From contig NZ_RCVR01000005.1 of the NCBI RefSeq assembly GCF_016107305.1, forward strand, positions 186,001 to 250,000: a stretch of 64,000 nt of DNA, in the 5' to 3' direction. The notes beneath the pieces are model-generated. The model was given only the letters and a program-made list of their open reading frames with translations, was not told where the DNA came from and did not search any database. Shown piece by piece: positions 7,802 to 16,366 of this stretch. This DNA is from Roseomonas sp. KE2513. GTDB lineage: Bacteria; Pseudomonadota; Alphaproteobacteria; Acetobacterales; Acetobacteraceae. Made by a program: the position numbers and the translations under genes. Positions within the stretch are counted from its first letter, which is position 1, and each line of letters begins with the position of its first letter.

Positions 7802-8953
7802 CTAAGCTGATGTAGTGTTCTTGTTCTTGGGCGTTCTCGGCACCTTAATCGGTCGAGGTAGGTCACTTAGGTATTTGCGTAGATCTAGGAGTGCTTTGGA
7901 GCGTACTAGACCAGCAGCGCTTTTCGTATCTACGTAATGAGGATTGCTGCGAAATTTAAAAATGGAGCACCATTTTTTTGGGTCGACGGCAATCGACTCG
8001 ATGTGCATAAATCCATTTCCTTGCCGCAACTCCGACGGTGTTTGTACTTCGGAAAATGCCCGATAAGTTTTTGTTCCTAAAGCTTTATTTTCGACCGCGA
8101 AATGCCATTTATACCACGCTTTTGGCCTGCATCCCTCGAACGCCTGCATCAAAGCTACTACATACGCACTCTGATCGACGGCACCAAAGTATACATTCTC
8201 ACTTGCTCTAATTATTTGTAAAGCGTTTAGAGCATCTATATCTGCTGTCCGCGATGTCGAGACCACATTATTTCCATCGAGTTTTGCACTGTAGATACCT
8301 TGATCATAAGCGGCATACAGTAGCCTTGGGGTGAGTGGAAGTGTGAGCATGTAGCCACTACTTATTGTGCCCGATCCCCCGAGAAGATGTTTTAGTCTTT
8401 GCGTACGGAAGCGATTGGAAGCAACTGCAGGGTTGTCGGACGTGATAAAATCCGTTCCGGTTTTATTTAAGATCAGGCAATCTGCCAAACCTCCTAAGTA
8501 CGGGATCGTTTTTAGAAAGTGGCCTAAACTCTCTCCAGGAATGTCCTTCGGGTCAAACGTTGCCCAAGCTCTTCCTTCCGCGTCCCCGTCGAAGACAAAG
8601 TCAGCCATTTCAACAAAGGCGCTAGCTTGTTGCTTTGCCATTGCGTCAGTACGAAGATACTGGAGATAAGCAAAAAATCTCAGAAATTGGCGGTCTTCTC
8701 CGGAAAGACGTCCGGATTGGGCGGTTGCTTTACGTACAATGCTGGAATAGCGTCCCTCCCAATTGTTGAAAATTGCGTCTATATCGCCTGTGCGATCGTA
8801 AAAATAGTCTCTGGCGCACTGTTCCTTAATGCCCGCACTTGGGATCACAAACTTTCTTCGAATATTAAAGGCTACAACAGTTTTTCCATTTTGGTTGCTA
8901 GAGAATGGTCTCATGTGGCATTTTGGCACGAAGTGTTGTGACTTATATTGCAA
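7802..8953 (-). CDS. DUF4238 domain protein
   Basis: A 383-residue protein recognisable as DUF4238 from the N-terminal SQHFVPKCHMRPF motif, the central FITSDNPAV motif and the following LPLTPRLLYAAYD block. Its function is unknown. The gene starts with TTG (8951-8953) after a GGGAG site, and a 12-bp perfect palindrome lies 14 bases upstream. Base composition is strikingly AT-rich and codon use unlike every neighbour, so the gene was probably acquired recently. It sits alone between the recA terminator and the DUF4096 gene. Such singletons are often found as cargo in variable regions, but any defence role is only a guess. Confidence 0.9.
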   Translation of the reverse strand: MQYKSQHFVPKCHMRPFSSNQNGKTVVAFNIRRKFVIPSAGIKEQCARDYFYDRTGDIDAIFNNWEGRYSSIVRKATAQSGRLSGEDRQFLRFFAYLQYLRTDAMAKQQASAFVEMADFVFDGDAEGRAWATFDPKDIPGESLGHFLKTIPYLGGLADCLILNKTGTDFITSDNPAVASNRFRTQRLKHLLGGSGTISSGYMLTLPLTPRLLYAAYDQGIYSAKLDGNNVVSTSRTADIDALNALQIIRASENVYFGAVDQSAYVVALMQAFEGCRPKAWYKWHFAVENKALGTKTYRAFSEVQTPSELRQGNGFMHIESIAVDPKKWCSIFKFRSNPHYVDTKSAAGLVRSKALLDLRKYLSDLPRPIKVPRTPKNKNTTSA

Positions 8954-8966
8954 GATTGCTTTTCTC

Positions 8967-8978
8967 CCACGTACGTGG
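8967..8978. promoter_or_regulatory. 12-bp palindrome upstream of DUF4238 gene
   Basis: CCACGTACGTGG is a perfect palindrome 14 bases upstream of the TTG start of the DUF4238 gene and close to a TTGACA element on the minus strand. It could be an operator for a transcription factor. No regulator gene is nearby. Confidence 0.4.
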
Positions 8979-9107
8979 CCGTGTCAACGGAAATTGTCAT
9001 CTTACATAGGCGGCATATATCTAATGTCCAATAATTTACGGGTTTAGTCGCTCAGCGACGCTAGAGAACTAAACGGTCACAGTCTTTACGGTGTTCACCT
9101 GTTCCTC

Positions 9108-9136
9108 TTGACAAAAGGACTTCATTCCTTTATCAA
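9108..9136 (+). promoter_or_regulatory. Consensus sigma70 promoter of DUF4096 gene
   Basis: TTGACA at 9108-9113, a 17-base spacer and TATCAA at 9131-9136 form a near-ideal promoter. It points at the gene starting at 9166, which also has a GGAGG ribosome site at 9154-9158. The spacer contains the inverted repeat AAAGGA/TCCTTT, a possible operator. Confidence 0.65.
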
Positions 9137-9165
9137 GGCATCTTGACCTTGGCGGAGGCCCCCCA

Positions 9166-9755
9166 ATGTCCCGCCTCACCCCACCCCGCCCCTTCACCCC
9201 CCTCTCGGACGACGCCTGGCAGGCCCTCCTCCCCTACGTCCTCCCCCGCGCCCCGCAGGGCCGTCGCATCCCCGACCTGCGCCACCGCATGAACGCCCTC
9301 TCCACCTCGCCCACACCCCGGGCGACCCCTGGCGCACCCTCCCGCCCGAGTACGGCAACCCCCAGACCGTCGCCCGCTTCTTCCGCCGCCTGACTCACGC
9401 CGGCCTCTGGCACCGCCTCCTCGAAGCCTTGGCGGAGGCCGCCCCCAACCACCCCCTCCGCTCCATCGAGTACGCCATCTGCCGCGCCACCCGCCGCGCC
9501 GCCCGCCTCGGCGGCATGCCCTTGCTCCTCCTCATCCGTAAACTCGGCCTCCGAACCGCCCTCAACGCCCCGCCCTGGCTCCTCCCGGACCCCTATTTGC
9601 CCGAAATCGTCGCCCGAGCCCCGCGCCCCCGCCTCGAACCCACGAAAGCCTCGCTCGAGGCCGTCCGATCCCACCTGAAAACCCTCGCCGCCCTCACCAG
9701 GGCCGCCGCCGGCCGCAAGCGCATCCCCCCTTCGGTCAGGAACGCCTGGCCATGA
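9166..9755 (+). pseudogene. Frameshifted DUF4096 (IS5-type transposase-derived) gene
   Basis: The first reading frame (9166 to about 9300) encodes the N-terminus of the DUF4096 family (LSDDAWQALLPYVLPRAPQG). The rest of the domain (HTPGDPWRTLPPEYGNPQTV, then ARFFRRLTHAGLWHRLLEAL) continues in the -1 frame from about 9300 and runs to the stop at 9753-9755. One base is therefore missing near 9298-9301, or a -1 slip is used; there is no obvious slippery heptamer. The C-terminal part shows no DDE transposase domain, only a basic helical tail. No terminal inverted repeats were found. Promoter and ribosome site are intact. It directly precedes alaS. Confidence 0.7.
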
Positions 9756-9841
9756 CACCCCCGCCCCTCGACGCCCCCACCCCCGCCGGGCTAAGGGCAC
9801 CGGTCGCGTCCGCGCGAGGAATCGGAACCAAAACACCCGCC

Positions 9842-12490
9842 ATGACCAGCAGCAACGACGTCCGCGCCACCTTCCTGGACTACTTCGCCCGCAACGGCCA
9901 CGCCGTCGTGGACAGCAGCCCCCTGGTGCCGCGCAACGACCCCACGCTGCTCTTCACCAACAGCGGCATGGTCCAGTTCAAAAACGTCTTCACCGGCGCG
10001 GAGCGCCGCCCCTACAACCGCGCCACGACAGCCCAGAAGTGTGTCCGCGCCGGCGGCAAGCACAACGACCTCGACAACGTCGGCTACACCGCCCGCCACC
10101 ACACCTTCTTCGAGATGCTGGGGAACTTCTCCTTCGGCGACTACTTCAAGGAACAGGCCATCCACCACGCCTGGACCCTGCTCACGAAGGACTTCGCGCT
10201 AGACCGCGAAAAGCTCCTCGTCACCGTCTACCACGAGGACGACGACGCCGCCGCCCTCTGGAAGAAGATCGCCGGCCTCTCGGAAGAGAAGATCATCCGC
10301 ATCGCGACCAGCGATAACTTCTGGCGCATGGGCGACACCGGCCCCTGCGGCCCCTGCTCCGAGATCTTCTACGACCACGGCCCCAGCATCCCCGGCGGCC
10401 CCCCCGGCAGCCCGGACGAGGACGGCGACCGCTTCATCGAGATCTGGAACCTCGTCTTCATGCAGTTCCTCGAGCAGCCGGCAGGGGTCCGCAACCCCCT
10501 CCCGCGCCCCTCGATCGACACCGGCATGGGCATGGAACGCTTCACCGCGATCATGCAGGGCGTCCACGACAACTACGACACCGACACCTTCCGCGCGATC
10601 ATCCTGGCCAGCGCCGAGGCCACCGGCCAGGACCCGGACGGCCCCTTCAAGGCCAGCCACCGCGTCGTCGCCGACCACCTCCGCTCCGGCGCCTTCCTCA
10701 TCGCCGAGGGCGTGCTCCCCTCCAACGAGGGCCGCGGCTACGTCCTCCGCCGCATCCTCCGCCGCGCCATGCGCCACGCCCACATGATGGGCGCGAAGGA
10801 CCCGCTGCTCCCCCGCCTGGTCCCGGTCCTCAACCGCCAGATGGGCGCCGCCTACCCCGAACTGGTCCGCGCGGAATCCCTCATTACCGAAACCCTCCGC
10901 CTGGAAGAAACCCGCTTCCGCCACCTCCTCGAGCGCGGCCTCGGCCTTCTCGCGGAGGAGACCGCGAAGCTCGGCGACCGCCAGCCCCTCCCGGGCGATG
11001 TCGCCTTCCGCCTCTACGACACCTTCGGCTTCCCCCTCGACCTCACCCAGGATGCCCTCCGCGCCGAGGGCCGCCCCGTGGACACCGAGGGCTTCGAGAC
11101 CGCCATGGCCGAGCAGCGCCGCCGTGCCCGCGCCGCCTGGTCCGGCACCGGTGACGCCGCGACGGAAACCCTCTGGTTCGACATCAAGGAACGCCTCGCC
11201 ACCGGCACCGAGTTCCAGGGCTACACGACGGAACGCGCCGAGGCCTCGATCCTCGCCATCGTCGCCGACAACAAGGAAGTCACCGAGGCCCCCGAGGGAA
11301 CCGAGGTCTCGGTCGTCCTCAACCAGACCCCCTTCTACGCCGAGTCCGGCGGCCAGGTCGGCGACGCCGGCCTCATCACCGGCCCCGATAACCTCCAGAT
11401 CGCGGTGCGCGACACCCAGAAGAAGCTCGGCCTCTTCATCCACATCGGCATCGTCCAGCACGGCACCGCCAAGACCGGCGCCCCCGTCCTGGCGGAGGTC
11501 GCGCACCACCGCCGCAGCGCCATCCGCGCCCACCACAGCGCCACCCACCTCCTGCACGAAGCCCTCCGCCGGCGCCTCGGCGACCACGTCGCCCAGAAGG
11601 GCAGCCTCAACGCCCCCGACCGCCTCCGCTTCGACGTCTCCCAGCCCACCCCCATGTCCCCCGAGGACCTGCAATGGGTGGAGCAGGAGGTGAACCTCCG
11701 CATCCGCCAGAACGGCGAGGTCACCACCCGCCTGATGACCCCCGAGCAGGCGGTCGAGGCCGGCGCCATGGCCCTCTTCGGCGAGAAGTACGGCGACGAG
11801 GTCCGCGTCGTCGGCATGGCCCACGACCCCGAGGCCACCTCGCGCCACGGCGTCTATTCGCTGGAACTCTGCGGCGGCACCCATGTGAACCGCACCGGCG
11901 ACATCGGCCTCTTCAAGATCGTGGGTGAGAGCGCCGTCGCCGCCGGCGTCCGCCGCGTGGAAGCCGTCACCGGCCCCGCCGCCCTCGCCATCGTCGAGGA
12001 AGAGGAGCGCCTCCTCCGCGAGACCGCCGCCGCCCTCAAGGTCCCCGCGAGCGAGGTCCCCGCCCGCATCACGGCCCTGCTGGAGGACCGCCGCAAGCTG
12101 GAGCGCGAGATCGCCGACCTCCGCCGTAAGCTCGCCACCGGCGGCAGCGCCTCCGAGGTCGAGGAAGTCGCCGGCCTCCGCGTCTCCCTCCGCGACCTCG
12201 GCGAGGTTCCGCCCCGCGACCTGAAGGGCCTTGCGGAAGCCATCCTCAAGGGCGGCACCGCCGACGTCGTCGCCCTCGTCTCCTCCGCGGAAGGAAAGGC
12301 GAGCATCGTCGTCGCCGTTGGCGAGGCCGCGAAGGGGAAGGCGGACGCCGTCACCCTCGTCCGCGCCGCCTCGGCCGCGGTCGGCGGCAAGGGCGGCGGC
12401 GGTCGCCCGGACATGGCCCAGGCCGGCGGCCCCGAGGGCGGCAAGTCAGCCGAAGCCCTGGCCGCGATCCGCGGCGCCCTGGCGGCGTGA
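9842..12490 (+). CDS. alaS: Alanyl-tRNA synthetase AlaS
   Basis: AlaS charges tRNA-Ala and edits mischarged Ser and Gly. The 882-residue product has the class II catalytic core ([20 protein letters not shown], then [16 protein letters not shown]), the editing-domain zinc motif [13 protein letters not shown] with the downstream CGGTHV, and the C-terminal domain ending in [15 protein letters not shown]. The ATG at 9842 is chosen by homology over an upstream ATG at 9752 that adds about 30 unrelated residues. Codons are strongly C-ending, unlike the G-ending genes beyond 17 kb. Confidence 0.97.
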   Translation: MTSSNDVRATFLDYFARNGHAVVDSSPLVPRNDPTLLFTNSGMVQFKNVFTGAERRPYNRATTAQKCVRAGGKHNDLDNVGYTARHHTFFEMLGNFSFGDYFKEQAIHHAWTLLTKDFALDREKLLVTVYHEDDDAAALWKKIAGLSEEKIIRIATSDNFWRMGDTGPCGPCSEIFYDHGPSIPGGPPGSPDEDGDRFIEIWNLVFMQFLEQPAGVRNPLPRPSIDTGMGMERFTAIMQGVHDNYDTDTFRAIILASAEATGQDPDGPFKASHRVVADHLRSGAFLIAEGVLPSNEGRGYVLRRILRRAMRHAHMMGAKDPLLPRLVPVLNRQMGAAYPELVRAESLITETLRLEETRFRHLLERGLGLLAEETAKLGDRQPLPGDVAFRLYDTFGFPLDLTQDALRAEGRPVDTEGFETAMAEQRRRARAAWSGTGDAATETLWFDIKERLATGTEFQGYTTERAEASILAIVADNKEVTEAPEGTEVSVVLNQTPFYAESGGQVGDAGLITGPDNLQIAVRDTQKKLGLFIHIGIVQHGTAKTGAPVLAEVAHHRRSAIRAHHSATHLLHEALRRRLGDHVAQKGSLNAPDRLRFDVSQPTPMSPEDLQWVEQEVNLRIRQNGEVTTRLMTPEQAVEAGAMALFGEKYGDEVRVVGMAHDPEATSRHGVYSLELCGGTHVNRTGDIGLFKIVGESAVAAGVRRVEAVTGPAALAIVEEEERLLRETAAALKVPASEVPARITALLEDRRKLEREIADLRRKLATGGSASEVEEVAGLRVSLRDLGEVPPRDLKGLAEAILKGGTADVVALVSSAEGKASIVVAVGEAAKGKADAVTLVRAASAAVGGKGGGGRPDMAQAGGPEGGKSAEALAAIRGALAA

Positions 12491-12577
12491 CGCGTGGGGC
12501 GGAACTCCCCCGGCAAAGCCGAGGCGACCCGCCACATCCCCACGAAGCCCGGGCCGAAAGGCGCCGGGCGGCTCGCC

Positions 12578-12775
12578 TCAGCCCACGGCTTCCGGGCAGA
12601 GCGGCCCACCAGCCTGCTCTGCCAGGCCGCGGAGGACCTGTGCCAGCGCGTCCTCGAGCTGGCGCAGCAGCGTCGTCGCCTCCGCTGCATCGAACTCGGA
12701 GACCACGGTCTGATCAGGCATGTCGTGAACCAGGACAACGCGGCCAGGGAGGGAGAGGGCTCGGAAATTGCTCAT
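12578..12775 (-). CDS. Small hypothetical protein
   Basis: A 65-residue ORF (starts MSNFRALSLPGRVVLVHDMP) with a short beta-like N-terminus and an amphipathic helix (AAEATTLLRQLEDALAQVLR). It reads more like a protein than the shadow ORFs around it, and lies 110 bp downstream of the Anbu gene on the same strand. There is no clear ribosome site and no recognisable family. The rest of the 12491-12885 spacer shows no other gene. Confidence 0.4.
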   Translation of the reverse strand: MSNFRALSLPGRVVLVHDMPDQTVVSEFDAAEATTLLRQLEDALAQVLRGLAEQAGGPLCPEAVG

Positions 12776-12885
12776 GAGGCGAGGTTAGCGCCCTATCATC
12801 GTCTTTTCACAGTCCCGTGATCAACCTAAGTGAAACTGTTGCGTTAAGGGCACATCAGCATCCCACGTGAGGAATGGCTGCCTTT

Positions 12886-13617
12886 TCAGAGCCATTCCGG
12901 CGAGGGCAGGTCCTTAAAGGTCTGACGCATCCGGCTGGACCAGCCATCGCGCAGCACCGCAAAATACGGGTCGTCCGCGGCGATGCGGCGCACGGCGGGC
13001 GTCGCGAAGATATCCTTGCGGAGCACAAGCAAATCCAGCGGCAGGCCAACCGAGAGGTTGGTGCGCACCGTGTCGTCCATGCTGACGAGCACAAGCTTCA
13101 CCCCGTCCTCCAGCGGCGTGTCGTGCGTCAGCACGCGGGTGATGATGGGCTTGCCGTATTTGTGCTCCCCGATCTGGAGGAAGGGGGTATCCGCCGTTGC
13201 CTCGATGAAGTTGCCGGCGGAGTAGACGAGGAAGAGGTGCGCGTCGTCGCCCCGGATCTGCCCGCCGATGAGGAAGGAGGCGGTGAAGGAGAGACCCTGT
13301 GCCTTAAGCGCCGCCCCATCCGCCGCGTAGACGGCACGCACGGCGGCGCCGACGAGCTGGGCGGCGCGGAACATGGTGGGCACGGTGAGGAGGGTCTGCA
13401 CCTCGCCGTCGAGCGGCACGCCCTCCTGCAGGCGATTCCAGACCGCCTGGGTAATGCCGAGGTTTCCCGCGGAGAGGAGGCCGAAGTTCCGGTCTCCCTC
13501 CACCCCGGCGGTGTACAGCTTCGAGAAGGTGGAGATGTTGTCGACGCCCGCGTTGGTGCGGGTATCGCCGAGCATCACGAGGCCATCCCTCAGGAAGAGG
13601 CCGACGCAGTAGGTCAT
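12886..13617 (-). CDS. Anbu proteasome-type peptidase
   Basis: A 243-residue Ntn-hydrolase of the Anbu (ancestral beta subunit, COG3484) family. After Met removal the protein begins with the nucleophile Thr1 (TYCVGLFLRDGLVMLGD), with the expected Asp17 and Lys32 that complete the proteasome active site. The start MTYCVG is chosen because an exposed N-terminal Thr is required. It is the last gene of a minus-strand operon with an alpha-E protein and a circularly permuted ATP-grasp enzyme, the usual partners of Anbu. The transglutaminase-like protein that commonly completes this cluster is absent here. The substrate of the system is unknown. Confidence 0.9.
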   Translation of the reverse strand: MTYCVGLFLRDGLVMLGDTRTNAGVDNISTFSKLYTAGVEGDRNFGLLSAGNLGITQAVWNRLQEGVPLDGEVQTLLTVPTMFRAAQLVGAAVRAVYAADGAALKAQGLSFTASFLIGGQIRGDDAHLFLVYSAGNFIEATADTPFLQIGEHKYGKPIITRVLTHDTPLEDGVKLVLVSMDDTVRTNLSVGLPLDLLVLRKDIFATPAVRRIAADDPYFAVLRDGWSSRMRQTFKDLPSPEWL

Positions 13618-13731
13618 AGTGCCGGGCTCCCCGCCGCCGCGCCGGGGCAACACGCGGCGCGGCACTTCGTTTCCGCGGGCCCAGCGTCGGGTTGCGCTAC
13701 CTCGGAAGGGCGGGGCCGTGCCGGCTCGTTC

Positions 13732-14673
13732 CTATCCGACGAGGAAGCACTTCCCGATGGAGACGCCGAGGTTGGCATTGCCCTCGATCACCTCGCCCAA
13801 CAGGCTCTTCAAGCCGCCATCCATCAGGCGCGCGGGGGTCTGCGCCACGCAGCGGCCGCGCAGCGCCGCGGCCAGGCGGCGGCAGGAGACGCGGTCCTCT
13901 CCCTCGGACATGGCGAGGACGCTGAGGATGTCGTTCACCTCCTCGTAGCAGGCAGTGACGGAGCGCGGGTGCTCGGGGCGCATCAGCAGCAGCTCCACCA
14001 CGCGCGCCGGGCGCAAGCGGTCGCGGTACATGTGCTGATAGGCCCGCAGCGCCGAGACGGAGCGGAGCAGGCCCTGCCACTGGACATGGTTCGCTGGGTT
14101 CTCCTCCGCCCCCACGCCGAAGGCGTCGCTGCGCGAGGCGAGGAGGCGGGCGGTGTTGTCCGCGCGCTCGAGCATCGTGCCGAGGCGGACGAAGCGCCAG
14201 GCGTCGTCGCGCAGCATGGTGTCCATGGCGGCGCCGTTGAACAGCACGGTGCGGGACATCACCCAATCGAGGAAGCCCATCAGCCGGTCCCCGCCGGCAT
14301 CCCCGGGTTCGAGCTTGCGGAGGTCAATCCAGCTGTCGTTCACGGCCTCCCACATGTCCACGGTGAGCGCCGTGCGGACGGCCCGGGCATTGCGGCGGGC
14401 GGCCTCGAAGCAGGCGGAAATAGAGGAAGGATTGAGGGTGTCGAGCGTGAGCCAGCGCGCGGCGCCATCCGGCGTGGGATCGCCGTAGAGCTCGGCGTAA
14501 TGGGCGCCCGTGCCGGTGGCGGCGAGGAGGGCGACCCATTCGGCGCCCTCCGTGCCGCGTGGAGCGGCGAGCGCGGCCATGCGGAGCGAGACTTTGAGGC
14601 TGCGCGCGACGTTGCCCGCGCGCTCCATGTAGCGGCCGAGCCAGAAGAGGCTGTCGGCGGTGCGGGCGAGCAT
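13732..14673 (-). CDS. Alpha-E (DUF403) domain protein
   Basis: A 313-residue, all-helical protein of the alpha-E/DUF403 family: it starts MLARTADSLFWLGRYMERAG, contains ARRNARAVRTALTVDMWEAV and ERADNTARLLASR, and ends near a conserved CFLVG-type tail. The start codon overlaps the stop of the ATP-grasp gene as ATGA, so the two are translationally coupled. Members of this family accompany circularly permuted ATP-grasp enzymes in predicted peptide or amide biosynthesis; no reaction has been fixed from sequence. A 114-bp gap without a gene separates it from Anbu. Confidence 0.92.
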   Translation of the reverse strand: MLARTADSLFWLGRYMERAGNVARSLKVSLRMAALAAPRGTEGAEWVALLAATGTGAHYAELYGDPTPDGAARWLTLDTLNPSSISACFEAARRNARAVRTALTVDMWEAVNDSWIDLRKLEPGDAGGDRLMGFLDWVMSRTVLFNGAAMDTMLRDDAWRFVRLGTMLERADNTARLLASRSDAFGVGAEENPANHVQWQGLLRSVSALRAYQHMYRDRLRPARVVELLLMRPEHPRSVTACYEEVNDILSVLAMSEGEDRVSCRRLAAALRGRCVAQTPARLMDGGLKSLLGEVIEGNANLGVSIGKCFLVG

Positions 14674-16187
14674 CAGCGGGGATTCCCGTCGTCGGGCTTT
14701 GCGAAGGATTGCGTCATGTCGCCCATGCTCTGTGTCATGCCGCCCATCGCCATGGATTGCGACATGGAGGGGGCCTCGCCTTCGAGCACCCAGGTGTCCT
14801 TCGTGCCGCCGCCCTGGGAGGAGTTCACGACGAGCGAGCCCTCCCGCAAGGCGACGCGGGTGAGGCCGCCGGGAACCATGCGCACCTGGTCCCGCCCGAA
14901 AAGGACGAAGGGGCGCAGGTCCACATGGCGGGGGGCCATGCCGCCGGCGACGAGGGTGGGGACGGTGGAGAGGGCGAGGGTGGGCTGGGCGATGTAGTCG
15001 GCCGGGCGCTCGCGGATGCGGGCTTCGAAGAGGGCGCGTTCCTCCGGGGTGCTGTGGGGGCCGACGAGCATGCCGTAGCCGCCGGAGCCGCGGGCGAGCT
15101 TCACCACGAGTTCGCCGAGATGGGCGAGGACATAGGCGCGGTCCTCCTCGCGCTCGCACATGTAGGTGGGGACGTTGTTCAGGATCGGCTCCTCCGAGAG
15201 GTAGAAGCGGATCATGTCCGGCACGAAGGGGTAGACCGCCTTGTCGTCCGCGATGCCGGCGCCCGGCGCGTTGGCGAGGGTCACGCGCCCGGCGAGATAG
15301 GCGCGCATGAGGCCGGGGACGCCGAGGGTGGAGTCCTCGCGGAAGGCGAGGGGGTCGAGATACTCGTCGTCCACGCGGCGGTAGATGACGTCCACGCGGC
15401 GCGGGCCGGCCGTCGTGCGCATGAAGACCGTGTCGTCGCGCACGAAGAGGTCGGCGCCCTCCACCAGCTCCACGCCCATCTCGTCCGCCAGGAAGGAGTG
15501 CTCGTAATAGGCGGAGTTGAAGGGGCCGGGCGTGAGGACCACCACGGTTGGCTCGTTGCCGCAGGCGGGGGGCGCGAGCGACTTGAGGGTGACCAGCAGT
15601 TCCTCGGGGTAGTGGCTGACGGGCGCGATTCGGTGGGCCGAGCAGAGGCCGGGGAGGAGGCGCATCATCGCCTCGCGGTTCTCCAGCATGTAGGAGACCC
15701 CGGAGGGGACGCGGCAGTTGTCCTCGAGCACGAAGAACTCGTCGGCGGCGGTGCGGACGAGGTCGATTCCGGAGATCACGGTGTAGACGCCGCCGGGCGG
15801 GGTGAAGCCCTCCATGGCTGCGCGGTAGCCCTCGTTCTTGAGCACGAGATCGGCGGGGATGAGGCCCGCTTCCAGGATGCGGCGTGGCCCGTAAACATCG
15901 GCGAGGAAGGCGTTGAGGGCCCGGACGCGCTGCTCCAGCCCGCGCTTCAGGCTCTCCCACTCCTCGCGGGCGATTATGCGGGGAATGACGTCGAAGGGGA
16001 TCAGGCGCTCGGGGTCGCCGCCCTCAGTATAGACGGCGAAGGTTACGCCGATGCGGCGGAAAAGAATCTCGGCCTCTCGGCGCTTGGCCTCCAGCGCCTG
16101 GCCGCCCGCCGCTTCAAGGTAGCGCGCGATGCCCGCGTAGGGGGCGCGCACCCTTCCTTCCTCATGCATCTCGTCGAAAGCCGGCAC
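14673..16187 (-). CDS. Circularly permuted ATP-grasp protein
   Basis: A 504-residue protein of the circularly permuted ATP-grasp type (DUF404/DUF407). Recognisable blocks are LIPFDVIPRIIAREEWESLK, VLEDNCRVPSGVSYMLENRE, VVVLTPGPFNSAYYEH, DVIYRRVDDEYLDPL and VVKLARGSGGYGMLVGP. Such enzymes are expected to form amide bonds using ATP. It begins the operon that continues with alpha-E and Anbu. The C-terminus has an unusual Met/Ser/Gln-rich tail with repeats of the type MTQSM (DNA about 14697-14775). A LexA-like box lies about 155 bp upstream of the start, a distance similar to that at recA. Confidence 0.92.
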   Translation of the reverse strand: MPAFDEMHEEGRVRAPYAGIARYLEAAGGQALEAKRREAEILFRRIGVTFAVYTEGGDPERLIPFDVIPRIIAREEWESLKRGLEQRVRALNAFLADVYGPRRILEAGLIPADLVLKNEGYRAAMEGFTPPGGVYTVISGIDLVRTAADEFFVLEDNCRVPSGVSYMLENREAMMRLLPGLCSAHRIAPVSHYPEELLVTLKSLAPPACGNEPTVVVLTPGPFNSAYYEHSFLADEMGVELVEGADLFVRDDTVFMRTTAGPRRVDVIYRRVDDEYLDPLAFREDSTLGVPGLMRAYLAGRVTLANAPGAGIADDKAVYPFVPDMIRFYLSEEPILNNVPTYMCEREEDRAYVLAHLGELVVKLARGSGGYGMLVGPHSTPEERALFEARIRERPADYIAQPTLALSTVPTLVAGGMAPRHVDLRPFVLFGRDQVRMVPGGLTRVALREGSLVVNSSQGGGTKDTWVLEGEAPSMSQSMAMGGMTQSMGDMTQSFAKPDDGNPR

Positions 16188-16341
16188 CCTGTCCCCCTTC
16201 TTGCTGCGGCCGGGACAGGCCGCTGCACCATGGTTGCAGCAAGTCGCGTGCCGGGGGAGGGGGGCGGCCGCAGGACGACGCGGCAGGAAGCTGGGTCGCG
16301 CGATCGTGCGAACCTGAGTGAGGGCAGAGCTTGCGAGGCGT

Positions 16342-16356
16342 GTTCATGGTATGTTC
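16342..16356. promoter_or_regulatory. Second LexA-like (SOS) box
   Basis: GTTCATGGTATGTTC fits the alphaproteobacterial LexA operator GTTC-N7-GTTC and agrees with the reverse complement of the recA box at 13 of 15 bases. It lies between the minus-strand ATP-grasp/alpha-E/Anbu operon and a small plus-strand membrane ORF, so it could control either. About one bare GTTC-N7-GTTC match is expected by chance in a window of this size and composition, so the evidence is the extended match plus the intergenic position. Confidence 0.6.
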
Positions 16357-16366
16357 ACTTCTGCCC

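Noticed and set aside
12780-12885. Possible replication origin at the skew change
   Set aside because: The spacer has one sequence loosely like a DnaA box (TTTTCACAG) but no cluster of TTATCCACA-type boxes, no AT-rich unwinding region and no origin-associated genes nearby.
12874-14997. 707-codon plus-strand frame opposite the Anbu and alpha-E genes
   Set aside because: Composition is that of a shadow frame, and the minus-strand genes carry the active-site and family motifs.
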